Origin: Lachnospiraceae bacterium UBA7199
GTDB taxonomy: Bacteria > Bacillota > Clostridia > Lachnospirales > Lachnospiraceae
Length of the DNA: 27,288 nucleotides
Assembly (NCBI GenBank): GCA_002490775.1
Contig: DKUR01000066.1
Location: 29,851 to 57,138, forward strand
Reading direction: 5' to 3'
Under the pieces are notes generated by a model. It had not been told where the DNA came from and ran no database searches. It worked only from the letters and a program-made list of their open reading frames with translations. Positions 1 through 6,544 of the stretch are shown here, one piece after another; the stretch's first letter is position 1; every line of letters begins with the position of its first letter. The position numbers and the translations under genes are program-made.

Positions 1-106
1 AAGAACAATAGATAAAAAGAACGAATTTCCGTTAGAATTTCTATGCTTTGATTTGATTTTAGCAGATGCATGCTTGATAAGTCAATGGTTATTTCAGTGG
101 TTTCCA

Positions 107-310
107 TAAAATAGGTAACAGTTCAGCCATGCCCATTCATAAGTTGTCGGTTTATACATTTTGCATAAATCAGATAGGTTATTTCCGACAACTTATTTCA
201 TGCCGGGCGTCTGCCCTATGAAAATGATTGTACAATCTGCCCTTAGTGAGCAAGCTCCCACGGTCATATTGCACAATCATTTTCGCATGGCTGAACTGTT
301 ACTAAAATAG
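107..310. mobile_element. MITE-like element with 18-bp perfect terminal inverted repeats and 8-bp target duplications
   Basis: Positions 115-132 (gtaacagttcagccatgc) and 285-302 are perfect reverse complements over 18 bp. The 8-mer taaaatag lies directly outside each end (107-114 and 303-310), as a target-site duplication would. The 188-bp interior has no coding capacity but two further nested inverted repeats: 139-150 with 185-196 (12/12 paired) and 221-236 with 268-283 (15/16 paired), plus a small GC hairpin at 205-216. It would fold as a three-way junction on either strand. No transposase is present, so it would have been moved in trans; an 8-bp duplication fits several transposase families and I cannot name which. 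The repeats and duplications are seen directly; the mobility is inferred. Confidence 0.75.
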
Positions 311-339
311 TTGACATAATGTGTAAATCGGAATATAAT
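311..339 (+). promoter_or_regulatory. Consensus sigma-A promoter of nrdR
   Basis: TTGACA at 311-316 and TATAAT at 334-339 are both perfect consensus hexamers with a 17-bp spacer. Transcription should start near 346, giving a leader of about 58 nt before the nrdR ATG at 404. The -35 box starts at the base directly after the right-hand direct repeat of the MITE-like element. Confidence 0.85.
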
Positions 340-403
340 GGTGTTATTATCAAAATAATGTACAGATATGTAAAGAGTCTGTTTTTATGCAGGGGGAAAC
401 TAT

Positions 404-853
404 ATGAAATGTCCGTTTTGCGGCCACGAAAATACCAGAGTAATTGATTCAAGACCGGCGGAGGATAATAATTCCATCAGGCGCCGAAGAGTTTGTGACG
501 AGTGTGATAAGCGTTTTACAACTTATGAAAAGGTGGAGACGATTCCCCTTATTGTAATTAAAAAAGATGATAATCGGGAAACCTACGACAGAAGTAAGAT
601 TGAGGCGGGAGTGCTTCGGGCCTGTCATAAAAGACCGATCAGTGCCAATCAGATTAAGCAGTTGGTTGACGAAGTGGAAACGGAAATCTTTAACAGAGAA
701 GAAAAAGAGATCTCAAGCCGGGTAATAGGCGAACTTGTGATGAACAAGTTAAAAGACTTAGAGGCAGTTGCTTATGTGCGTTTTGCTTCTGTGTACAGGG
801 AATTCAAGGATATCAACACCTTTATGGATGAACTGAAAAAAGTATTAGAATAG
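404..853 (+). CDS. nrdR: Transcriptional repressor NrdR
   Basis: This is the NrdR repressor (149 aa, the usual length), which senses ATP/dATP through an ATP-cone domain and represses ribonucleotide reductase genes. The N-terminal zinc ribbon shows C3-x2-C6 and C31-x2-C34, followed by the arginine-rich stretch RRRR at 26-29 that belongs to the DNA-binding part. The ATP cone covers about residues 46-138, with the family-typical segment AVAYVRFASVYREF. ATG at 404 is preceded by an AGGGGG ribosome site near 391. It is a single-gene unit with its own consensus promoter and a terminator behind it. No ribonucleotide reductase gene lies in the window. It is a core housekeeping gene and marks the edge of the accessory region. 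Confidence 0.97.
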   Translation: MKCPFCGHENTRVIDSRPAEDNNSIRRRRVCDECDKRFTTYEKVETIPLIVIKKDDNRETYDRSKIEAGVLRACHKRPISANQIKQLVDEVETEIFNREEKEISSRVIGELVMNKLKDLEAVAYVRFASVYREFKDINTFMDELKKVLE

Positions 854-864
854 AGAAAATATTT

Positions 865-896
865 TGTGCGCTTCTATTGAGAAGCGCGCATTTTGT
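865..896 (+). terminator. Intrinsic terminator of nrdR
   Basis: GCGCTTCT (868-875) pairs perfectly with AGAAGCGC (880-887) around an ATTG loop. The stem can be extended to 865/890 with one G-U pair and is followed by TTTTGT at 891-896. Confidence 0.85.
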
Positions 897-952
897 CCCC
901 TTGAGGGCAGATTCAGATAGGTAAAATAAAAGCACAAAATAAAAAATAGTAA

Positions 953-980
953 TTGACAATATAAAATAAAATGTTATAAT
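953..980 (+). promoter_or_regulatory. Consensus-like promoter with no gene on its own strand
   Basis: TTGACA (953-958) and TATAAT (975-980) are perfect hexamers with a 16-bp spacer on the plus strand. Downstream on this strand there is no ORF until agrA at 1512; the first gene met is the XRE regulator on the opposite strand. It could drive an antisense or small non-coding transcript, or be a remnant. Confidence 0.6.
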
Positions 981-1036
981 GAAATTAATCAAAAGTCAAC
1001 TATATTACGTTTTGAATTACGCATAATGATATTAAA

Positions 1037-1285
1037 TTAACTGTGAAAAACTAAAAGTTTATATACCTCAATTTCTAAGGCTGTTGAAATCTTGAATAAT
1101 AAATCTATTGAAATTTTACGCACAATATTAGGTGCTTCAATGGCGCTAAGGTGGGAACGACTGATGCCGACCATTTCAGCTAACTGCTCCTGAGTCAGAT
1201 TTGCGTGTTTTCTATAATAGGCAATATTATAGCCTATTTCAATATATTCATCTGAATAATCATGATTTCTTACAACATTTCTCAT
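1037..1285 (-). CDS. Small XRE-family helix-turn-helix regulator
   Basis: This is an 82-aa protein made almost only of a Cro/C1-type helix-turn-helix domain, about residues 14-78. The HTH core is LTQEQLAEMVGISRSHLSAIE, a typical XRE pattern with the recognition helix at ISRSHLSAIE. There is no sensor domain, so it probably acts as a simple dimeric repressor or activator. The ATG is preceded on the minus strand by AAGGAG (complement of 1293-1298) at good spacing. It is divergent from the agrA-like gene across 226 bp that hold a palindrome and a repeat array, so control of agrA and of itself is plausible but inferred. A plus-strand promoter at 953-980 reads into it in antisense. Confidence 0.85.
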   Translation of the reverse strand: MRNVVRNHDYSDEYIEIGYNIAYYRKHANLTQEQLAEMVGISRSHLSAIEAPNIVRKISIDLLFKISTALEIEVYKLLVFHS

Positions 1286-1351
1286 TTTAAAATCTCCTTG
1301 AAATATATTTTAAGGCAAAAATAGGATAAATAAATTATCTGTCAAATTACT

Positions 1352-1374
1352 ATTGCTATTTAATAGATAGCAAT
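1352..1374. promoter_or_regulatory. Palindrome between the XRE gene and agrA (candidate operator)
   Basis: ATTGCTAT (1352-1359) and ATAGCAAT (1367-1374) are perfect inverted 8-mers separated by 7 bp. It lies in the divergent intergenic space. A TTGACA hexamer for the minus strand sits next to it at 1345-1340, without a clear -10. A dimeric XRE protein would suit this symmetry; this assignment is inferred. Confidence 0.55.
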
Positions 1375-1436
1375 GTATGCTTAATATGTAGCCAATGAAA
1401 TTTTATAGATAGCAATAAGAAAATAGACAGAGCAAT
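1364..1436 (+). promoter_or_regulatory. Four helically phased AGCAAT-type repeats upstream of agrA
   Basis: TAGATAGCAAT occurs exactly at 1364-1374 and 1406-1416. Weaker copies ATGTAGCCAAT (1386-1396) and GACAGAGCAAT (1426-1436) fill the pattern, so the right ends fall at 1374, 1396, 1416 and 1436, with steps of 22, 20 and 20 bp. A TATAAT at 1444-1449 follows the last copy without a good -35 at normal spacing. This fits an activator-dependent promoter for agrA; LytTR regulators commonly bind direct repeats about two helical turns apart. Confidence 0.5.
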
Positions 1437-1511
1437 TTATAAATATAATATTGAAAATGAGAAAAAACTATCCCATAATAACATTACCAAATAATGGAAG
1501 AGGGATAACAA

Positions 1512-2231
1512 ATGATAAAAATTGCAATATGCGACGATGAGCAAAAGGATAGAGATAGATTGCAGGAGCTGCTTAGAAATTATATGCTAAAGTCAGGTGA
1601 AAAGTACGATGTGAAGTTATTTGCATCAGGCGAAGAGTTTTTGACCAGCCAGTTTTCTCCCGATATTTTGTTTCTGGATATTATAATGAATGATAAGGAT
1701 GGCATTCAGGCAGGAGCTGAAATCAAGAGAAAATTTTCAGGAATAATTATCATATACATAACTTGTCTGAAAGAGAAAATGACAGCAGCTTTAAATCAAA
1801 TACATTCTTTTGGCTACTTGGTTAAACCAATAAATGAGCATGATTTTGATTTAATATTATCGGATGCAATAAATGAGATTAATCAAAGTCCTAAATCAGA
1901 TACGGTTATCTTTCTTTCAGATCAGCATACATTAATTGAATTAAGTGCAAGGGACATTTATTTTTTTGAATATTTTAATCGGAAAATAAAAATAGTAACA
2001 AAAGACAGAACTTATATTTGTATTAAAGAGAAAATAAATAATATTGCAGATAAAATGCAAAAATATGGTTTTGCCATGTCACATCAAAGTTTTGTGGTAA
2101 ATTTGTATCATGTAGATAAAATTTCATCTCAACTGCTGATTATGAAAAATGGTGAAAAAGTATATCTGGCGCAGAAAAGAGCAGCCGCTTTCAGGAAAAG
2201 ACTTATGCAGATAGCTAAGGAATCTGTGTAA
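1512..2231 (+). CDS. AgrA-like LytTR response regulator
   Basis: This is a 239-aa response regulator. The receiver domain (about 1-120) has the acidic pair D8-D9, the phosphoacceptor D56 in LFLDIIM, and the conserved lysine K105 in LVKP. The C-terminal part (about 140-235) is a LytTR DNA-binding domain, recognised by its pattern around HQSFVVNLYHVDKI. The start ATG at 1512 follows AAGAGGGAT. It is followed after 33 bp by the sensor kinase, so the two form an AgrC/AgrA-type pair that should sense the peptide encoded by the next cistron. Base composition is clearly more AT-rich than nrdR. The name agrA is functional by analogy with AgrA of staphylococci; LytTR family membership is certain, the target genes are not. 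Confidence 0.9.
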   Translation: MIKIAICDDEQKDRDRLQELLRNYMLKSGEKYDVKLFASGEEFLTSQFSPDILFLDIIMNDKDGIQAGAEIKRKFSGIIIIYITCLKEKMTAALNQIHSFGYLVKPINEHDFDLILSDAINEINQSPKSDTVIFLSDQHTLIELSARDIYFFEYFNRKIKIVTKDRTYICIKEKINNIADKMQKYGFAMSHQSFVVNLYHVDKISSQLLIMKNGEKVYLAQKRAAAFRKRLMQIAKESV

Positions 2232-2264
2232 AGGAAAGAGAAAGGAGAGGCCTGTAGATTAAAA

Positions 2265-3584
2265 ATGAATATAAATTTTATTGATGGCCAGTTATTTTAT
2301 ATAACGGGGAAACTTGTGTCCTGTATGGTTTCAATTTTTATAGTATTTCAGTACTTTGATAAAAAATATGTACGTGAATATAATAAGAAGCAGATTTATA
2401 TAGGATGGATGATTATATGTGGTTTTGTGAATTTTATAATATATTTATTTAATAATCCTATGTTGAATGTGTGCTTTTGGCTTGCTGCCATATTACTAAC
2501 AAGCAGGTTCTTTTACTATTATGAAAATTTAACTAAGAAGAAATACTATATTATTAATCTAATATTTGTTTTGGCAATTTCAACTTGTGAGTCAATTGGC
2601 GGTGTAGCCGTAAGAACCATAATTAGCCTTGTAGAGGTAAATCAAAGTGAGTATATAGTTTCTTTTATATATACCATTAGCTGTTCATTGGCAGCAATTT
2701 TATTGTATTATCTGATATTACAAAGGTTGTTTATAGGTAAAAAGGTAAATCATGTATCTGTTGCACAATATACCATTTATGCGATTATTACGGTATATGT
2801 TTTGGTAAATATAGGAGAGATTTTATTACTTGTAAGGCATGATCTTAGCAATAAAGAGTACTTATTTTTGCTGGCGGATGCAGTTTTTATGATTTTTATC
2901 AATTTATATTTATTCTACTTATTAGATGCGTTTGCAGAAAACAGAGATTTAAAATATAAACTTGATTTGTATGAAAGACAGGCCAAAAGCAATTATGAAT
3001 ATTATGCAAAGCAGATAGAAAGCCATAGAACAGCGCTGCGGGTTATTCATGATATCAGAAAGCATATTGATGTTTTAGAAGAACTAAAACAAATTAATAC
3101 ACCTTTGGAAATACAAAGTTATGCAGATTCATTTGAAGATATGGTGGCGCCGCTTTTAATAAAGCAGTATTGCGAAAATGCAATTTTGAATATTATTCTT
3201 AATGATAAAATAAATTATTGTGAAAAGAAAGATATTCAATTTGATATTGATATACATGAGATCAATATTGAGTTTATGAAGCCGATTGATATTACCACTT
3301 TATTTGGAAACTTATTAGATAATGCTGTGGAGGCATGTGAAAATGCGGAAGAAAAGCGAATTTTCCTAAAGATACATCCGTTCAATGGATTTACTTACAT
3401 ACAGATTTCCAATACCTTTTCAGGGGAGGTCAGGCGGGACATAAATGGCAGACCAATATCGAATAAAGGGCGTCATCATGGAATTGGACTAGAAAATGTA
3501 GAAAAAGTTCTAAAAGAATATAACGGAAGTATACAGTTTTTGATAGAAAATCAAATATTTATGGCCGAGGCTATGTTCAGTTGA
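2265..3584 (+). CDS. AgrC-like GHKL sensor histidine kinase
   Basis: This is a 439-aa membrane kinase. Residues 1-222 form about six hydrophobic segments, the peptide-sensing part in AgrC-type kinases. A coiled linker (225-255) leads to the phosphoacceptor H262 in VIHDIRKH, an N box at 349-357 (NLLDNAVEA, N353) and a short G box at 402-410 (GRHHGIGLE), which place it in the GHKL group (HATPase_c_5 type). The start ATG lies about 15 nt behind AAAGGAGAGG, rather far. It follows the response regulator and is closed by a strong terminator, so the receptor pair and the signal genes agrD/agrB are probably separate transcripts. The peptide ligand is inferred from context. Confidence 0.9.
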   Translation: MNINFIDGQLFYITGKLVSCMVSIFIVFQYFDKKYVREYNKKQIYIGWMIICGFVNFIIYLFNNPMLNVCFWLAAILLTSRFFYYYENLTKKKYYIINLIFVLAISTCESIGGVAVRTIISLVEVNQSEYIVSFIYTISCSLAAILLYYLILQRLFIGKKVNHVSVAQYTIYAIITVYVLVNIGEILLLVRHDLSNKEYLFLLADAVFMIFINLYLFYLLDAFAENRDLKYKLDLYERQAKSNYEYYAKQIESHRTALRVIHDIRKHIDVLEELKQINTPLEIQSYADSFEDMVAPLLIKQYCENAILNIILNDKINYCEKKDIQFDIDIHEINIEFMKPIDITTLFGNLLDNAVEACENAEEKRIFLKIHPFNGFTYIQISNTFSGEVRRDINGRPISNKGRHHGIGLENVEKVLKEYNGSIQFLIENQIFMAEAMFS

Positions 3585-3600
3585 ATAAAATGATTGAAAG

Positions 3601-3649
3601 GTCAGCATGTAAGATGTCAATAAAGACATTTGCATGCTGGCTTTTTTTT
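3601..3649 (+). terminator. Strong intrinsic terminator between agrC-like and agrD-like genes
   Basis: The arm gtcagcatgtaagatgtc (3601-3618) pairs with gacatttgcatgctggc (3625-3641) in a long stem with a few mismatches, loop aataaa, followed by an eight-T tract at 3642-3649. It separates the sensing pair from the signal and injection-system genes. Confidence 0.88.
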
Positions 3650-3666
3650 GTAGATTAGGTTCGAAA

Positions 3667-3716
3667 ATTGTCGATTATGCAAATCGCATTGTTTAAAAAT
3701 TTCTTTTTGATAACAT
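3667..3716 (+). promoter_or_regulatory. Candidate activator-dependent promoter in front of agrD
   Basis: ATTGT occurs at 3667-3671 and again at 3688-3692, 21 bp apart, in similar AT-rich settings. The second copy overlaps a poor -35 (TTGTTT, 3689-3694), and TAACAT at 3711-3716 lies 16 bp further as a poor -10. Poor boxes with a phased direct repeat upstream would fit an AgrA-type activated promoter. The repeat is short, so this is weak evidence. Confidence 0.35.
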
Positions 3717-3742
3717 TAAAAACAAAAAGGAGTGTATTCAAT

Positions 3743-3889
3743 ATGAAGACAACAAAAGAAACGATATTAAACAGAATTGCAAAGAGTGCGTATAATACCG
3801 CTAAAAAGGAAGCTGATTCAGCATGTTTTTGCTTTGGTTATCAGCCTGTAATGTCTCAAAAAGTTAAAGATATGAAAAAGAAGAAATAA
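3743..3889 (+). CDS. AgrD-like cyclic peptide autoinducer precursor
   Basis: This 48-aa peptide starts at ATG 3743, directed by AAAAGGAG at 3726-3732; the upstream TTG at 3668 has no ribosome site and lies inside the promoter region. The N-terminal half (ILNRIAKSAYNTAKKEA) forms a basic amphipathic helix. The core is SACFCFGYQP (residues 26-35) and the tail is charged (VKDMKKKK), the three-part plan of AgrD. The YQP after the hydrophobic core is common in clostridial AgrD peptides. There are two cysteines, C28 and C30, so the thiolactone ring could close on either. AgrB lies directly downstream (21-bp gap). The mature peptide cannot be fixed from sequence alone. Confidence 0.85.
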   Translation: MKTTKETILNRIAKSAYNTAKKEADSACFCFGYQPVMSQKVKDMKKKK

Positions 3890-3910
3890 TATGCATTTAG
3901 GGAAGACGCT

Positions 3911-4495
3911 ATGACAGATAGAATACTAAACCAACTGATTCAGCTGAATATTATTGATAGTGAAGATGTGGAAATTTATCGATTTGGTTTGGAAGGACTT
4001 TCTCTTAAGCTTATTCACTATACCAGCTATCTTGCCATAGCGTTCTTTGCCCAAGAGATGACGCGGTTTCTTATTTTTTTTGCATCATTTCTGATTCTGC
4101 GAAAAAGTGCTGGCGGATACCATGCAAAAACAAGAGGCAGATGTTACATTAGTTCATGTTTTATTGTTTTTTGCATGATGATTTGTATCAAAATGGTTAC
4201 TGATTGGAATTATGAGGCATCTGTTGGATGCATTTTACTTCTGCTTTCAGATTTCTGTATATTTGCATTTGCACCGTTGGGAAACAGGAATAGAGAATAT
4301 GACGCAGAAGAAACATTGCTTTTTAGGAAGCGGACAGTAGGTCTTTTGATTTTGGAAAATACACTTGTGATAATATTGTGGTTTGTAGGAAAAGTGAATT
4401 ATATCATGCCAATAGTGCTGGCAATAGGAGTTGAAGCCTTATTGTTACTTCTTGAAAAAATACGAATAATGAAGGTCGATGGAAATGGAATTTAA
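3911..4495 (+). CDS. AgrB-like accessory gene regulator protease
   Basis: This 194-aa membrane protein belongs to the AgrB family of cysteine endopeptidases, which cleave the C-terminal tail of AgrD and form the thiolactone. The catalytic pair is visible as H71 in AGGYHA and C78 in RGRCYISS, with the usual seven-residue spacing. About four to six hydrophobic segments span 31-62 and 79-180. The length is normal for the family. It sits 21 bp behind the agrD-like gene, and only 3 bp separate its stop from the ATG of the vWA gene, so the signal genes appear to be the head of the long downstream operon. Translational coupling to the vWA gene is likely. Confidence 0.93.
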   Translation: MTDRILNQLIQLNIIDSEDVEIYRFGLEGLSLKLIHYTSYLAIAFFAQEMTRFLIFFASFLILRKSAGGYHAKTRGRCYISSCFIVFCMMICIKMVTDWNYEASVGCILLLLSDFCIFAFAPLGNRNREYDAEETLLFRKRTVGLLILENTLVIILWFVGKVNYIMPIVLAIGVEALLLLLEKIRIMKVDGNGI

Positions 4496-4498
4496 GAT

Positions 4499-6523
4499 AT
4501 GAAAAGAAAAATCAAATGTATGATGGCAATGTTCCTGCTGCTGTTTTCATTTTCTGTGGGACAGGCAGCTGCTCAGGAGAAAATTACGACAAGCGAAGAG
4601 CTTTATATTGTATTTGCAGTAGATCACAGCGGTTCTATGAATGGCAGAGATTCAGAGAATGTGATTTCAGAAGAGCTGAAGGCATTTATAGATACCATGC
4701 AGAACGAAAAGGTGCAAATTGGATATGTGGCATATAATGACAAAATTATTATAAGCCAGAGTCCAGTATTAGTGGAGTCAAAGGAGCAGTGTACAAGATT
4801 AAAAGAAGCGATTGACAGTGCTTCAAATGAAGGTGAGACTGATATTGGTCTGGGACTAAGCGAAGCTTTTCGAATGCTGGAAAGGTTCCAGGGAAAAAGA
4901 ATGATTGTGCTCATCTCGGATGGAGAGACAGATCTTGAAAATTCTAATACAGGAAGAACAAAAGAAGATTCGGACAGGGATATTCAGGAAACAGTTCAAA
5001 AATGTATTGATGAAAACATTTCAATTTCGACAATTGCTTTTGGCGAAGAATACGGAATAAACGCGAAGGAACTTTATGATATTTCTTCAAGAACAAATGG
5101 GAAAAACTTTTTGCTGCAGGAGCCGGATGGACTGTTACGTATTTTATGCGATTTCTTTTATGATGGGGCGTCTTACAGTGTATATGAGGCAGGAAACAGC
5201 ATTTATGATGAAGGTAGTCAGAAAATTAGTTATGAATCCGCAGGTTATTTTGATGAATTGAACATACTTTTTTTGTCAGATAAAGAAATAAAAAATGTGG
5301 ATATTCTCTGGGATGACACTGCGGAAAATGTTTATAAAACAGAGCAAATAAAGCCTGATATAGAAGGGAAATATGCGATAGCCAGATTTTATAACATAAA
5401 AGGAAATTTCTACATTAGTTTTGATACGGAACCAAAACAGAAGATGAAGGTATTTCTCATTGGCAGGCGCGATATTTTGCCGGTTATAGAGTGGAAAGAA
5501 GAGCCAAATAAAAACATTTTAATTGATTTTCAAATAGCATTTGCAGATAAAAATGGAAATGTCATTGAAAATCTGGAATATGATTCAAATACTTGGAAAA
5601 CAGTGTTTGAAAATGTACAGACTGGTGAAATTGTGCATACAGAAGAAATAACAGAAAATGCACAAGGACTGTCAGGTACAGTAAATTTTGAAAGTTCAGG
5701 AGAATATATTTTATATCTTAGGTCTCAGGATATTTTACATAATGTTTATGTAGTTTCAGGAATTAATATATTAAACACGCTCCCAGCAAGTATTTCATCA
5801 AAAGAAATTGAAATGCTGACAATTTCAGGCGAACAGGTCGTTAATTTGGATGGTTATTTTGCAGATGCAGATGGTGATGTGCTTAGTTATGAACTACAGG
5901 AAGTGACGGAAGACATTATAAAAGCAGAAGTAAGAGGAAATTCTCTTTTGCTGGAACCTAAGGGGAGAGGAAGAGGGGAAATCAGGCTTCTGATATCTGA
6001 CGGAGAGAGTAGTCTGATAGGAACGATACCGGTAAGGACAAAATATTTTTTGGAAGCCTATTGGCAGATCGTGGTTGGAGCTTTGTTCGTTATACTTTTC
6101 TGTATCATAAAGTTTTACAGAAGAAAGCGGGAGGTTCCTGTTCCAGAAAAGCTGGAAGCAAAAAATGAATGCTCATTTACAGGAAAACTAAATGCCTATT
6201 TTACTGTTTTACCTGATGGGCTGGAAGAAATTCCACCGCTTACTTTTGCCCTGCACCCTATCAGGGAAAAGAAAATTGCACTATCAAGTATGTTTTCAGA
6301 TCACCCAGATATGATTGATTTGCTTATGCTTGACAATGTATATTTGTTCCCGGCGGAAAACAGAAAGCTCATTTTATATCAGGACAGTGATGCCGCTATT
6401 ATGATTGGAAATTCCATTGTCTGCCGCAGGATGCAGTACATTGTCAGCTACGGGAATGTAATATATATAACTTCCAAAGATGGAAACTGCGAATTGGAAG
6501 TTCATTATATATCCATGATTTAG
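4499..6523 (+). CDS. Membrane-anchored von Willebrand factor A protein with cytoplasmic C-terminal domain
   Basis: This 674-aa protein starts with a signal peptide (about 1-25, hydrophobic MMAMFLLLFSFSV, cleavage near AAAQ). A vWA domain covers about 34-215 with a complete MIDAS site: D42-x-S44-x-S46, T114 and D141 (LISDGETD). Residues 225-430 look like beta-rich domains. A cadherin-like segment with DADGDVLSY lies at about 445-510. A single membrane segment lies at about 521-538, then RRKRE and a cytoplasmic domain of about 130 aa rich in beta strands, possibly FHA-like; I do not recognise it firmly. The topology is outside-in, unlike the cytosolic vWA proteins of T6SS. No clear ribosome site is seen; coupling to agrB is likely. 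Its role may be adhesion or envelope anchoring of the injection machine (inference). Confidence 0.85.
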   Translation: MKRKIKCMMAMFLLLFSFSVGQAAAQEKITTSEELYIVFAVDHSGSMNGRDSENVISEELKAFIDTMQNEKVQIGYVAYNDKIIISQSPVLVESKEQCTRLKEAIDSASNEGETDIGLGLSEAFRMLERFQGKRMIVLISDGETDLENSNTGRTKEDSDRDIQETVQKCIDENISISTIAFGEEYGINAKELYDISSRTNGKNFLLQEPDGLLRILCDFFYDGASYSVYEAGNSIYDEGSQKISYESAGYFDELNILFLSDKEIKNVDILWDDTAENVYKTEQIKPDIEGKYAIARFYNIKGNFYISFDTEPKQKMKVFLIGRRDILPVIEWKEEPNKNILIDFQIAFADKNGNVIENLEYDSNTWKTVFENVQTGEIVHTEEITENAQGLSGTVNFESSGEYILYLRSQDILHNVYVVSGINILNTLPASISSKEIEMLTISGEQVVNLDGYFADADGDVLSYELQEVTEDIIKAEVRGNSLLLEPKGRGRGEIRLLISDGESSLIGTIPVRTKYFLEAYWQIVVGALFVILFCIIKFYRRKREVPVPEKLEAKNECSFTGKLNAYFTVLPDGLEEIPPLTFALHPIREKKIALSSMFSDHPDMIDLLMLDNVYLFPAENRKLILYQDSDAAIMIGNSIVCRRMQYIVSYGNVIYITSKDGNCELEVHYISMI

Positions 6524-6544
6524 AAAGGAAGAGAGGTATAGGTA

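Noticed and set aside
264..452. 62-aa minus-strand ORF across the nrdR promoter
   Set aside because: It crosses the MITE end and the nrdR promoter and start, has no ribosome site, and translates structured repeat DNA.
1364..1436. CRISPR array
   Set aside because: The repeats are 11 bp or less with 9-11 bp between them, far too short for CRISPR; a protein-binding array is more likely.
3668..3742. N-terminal extension of the AgrD-like peptide from TTG 3668
   Set aside because: It would add 25 residues without family sense and lies in the promoter region; AAAAGGAG and the typical AgrD N terminus support ATG 3743.
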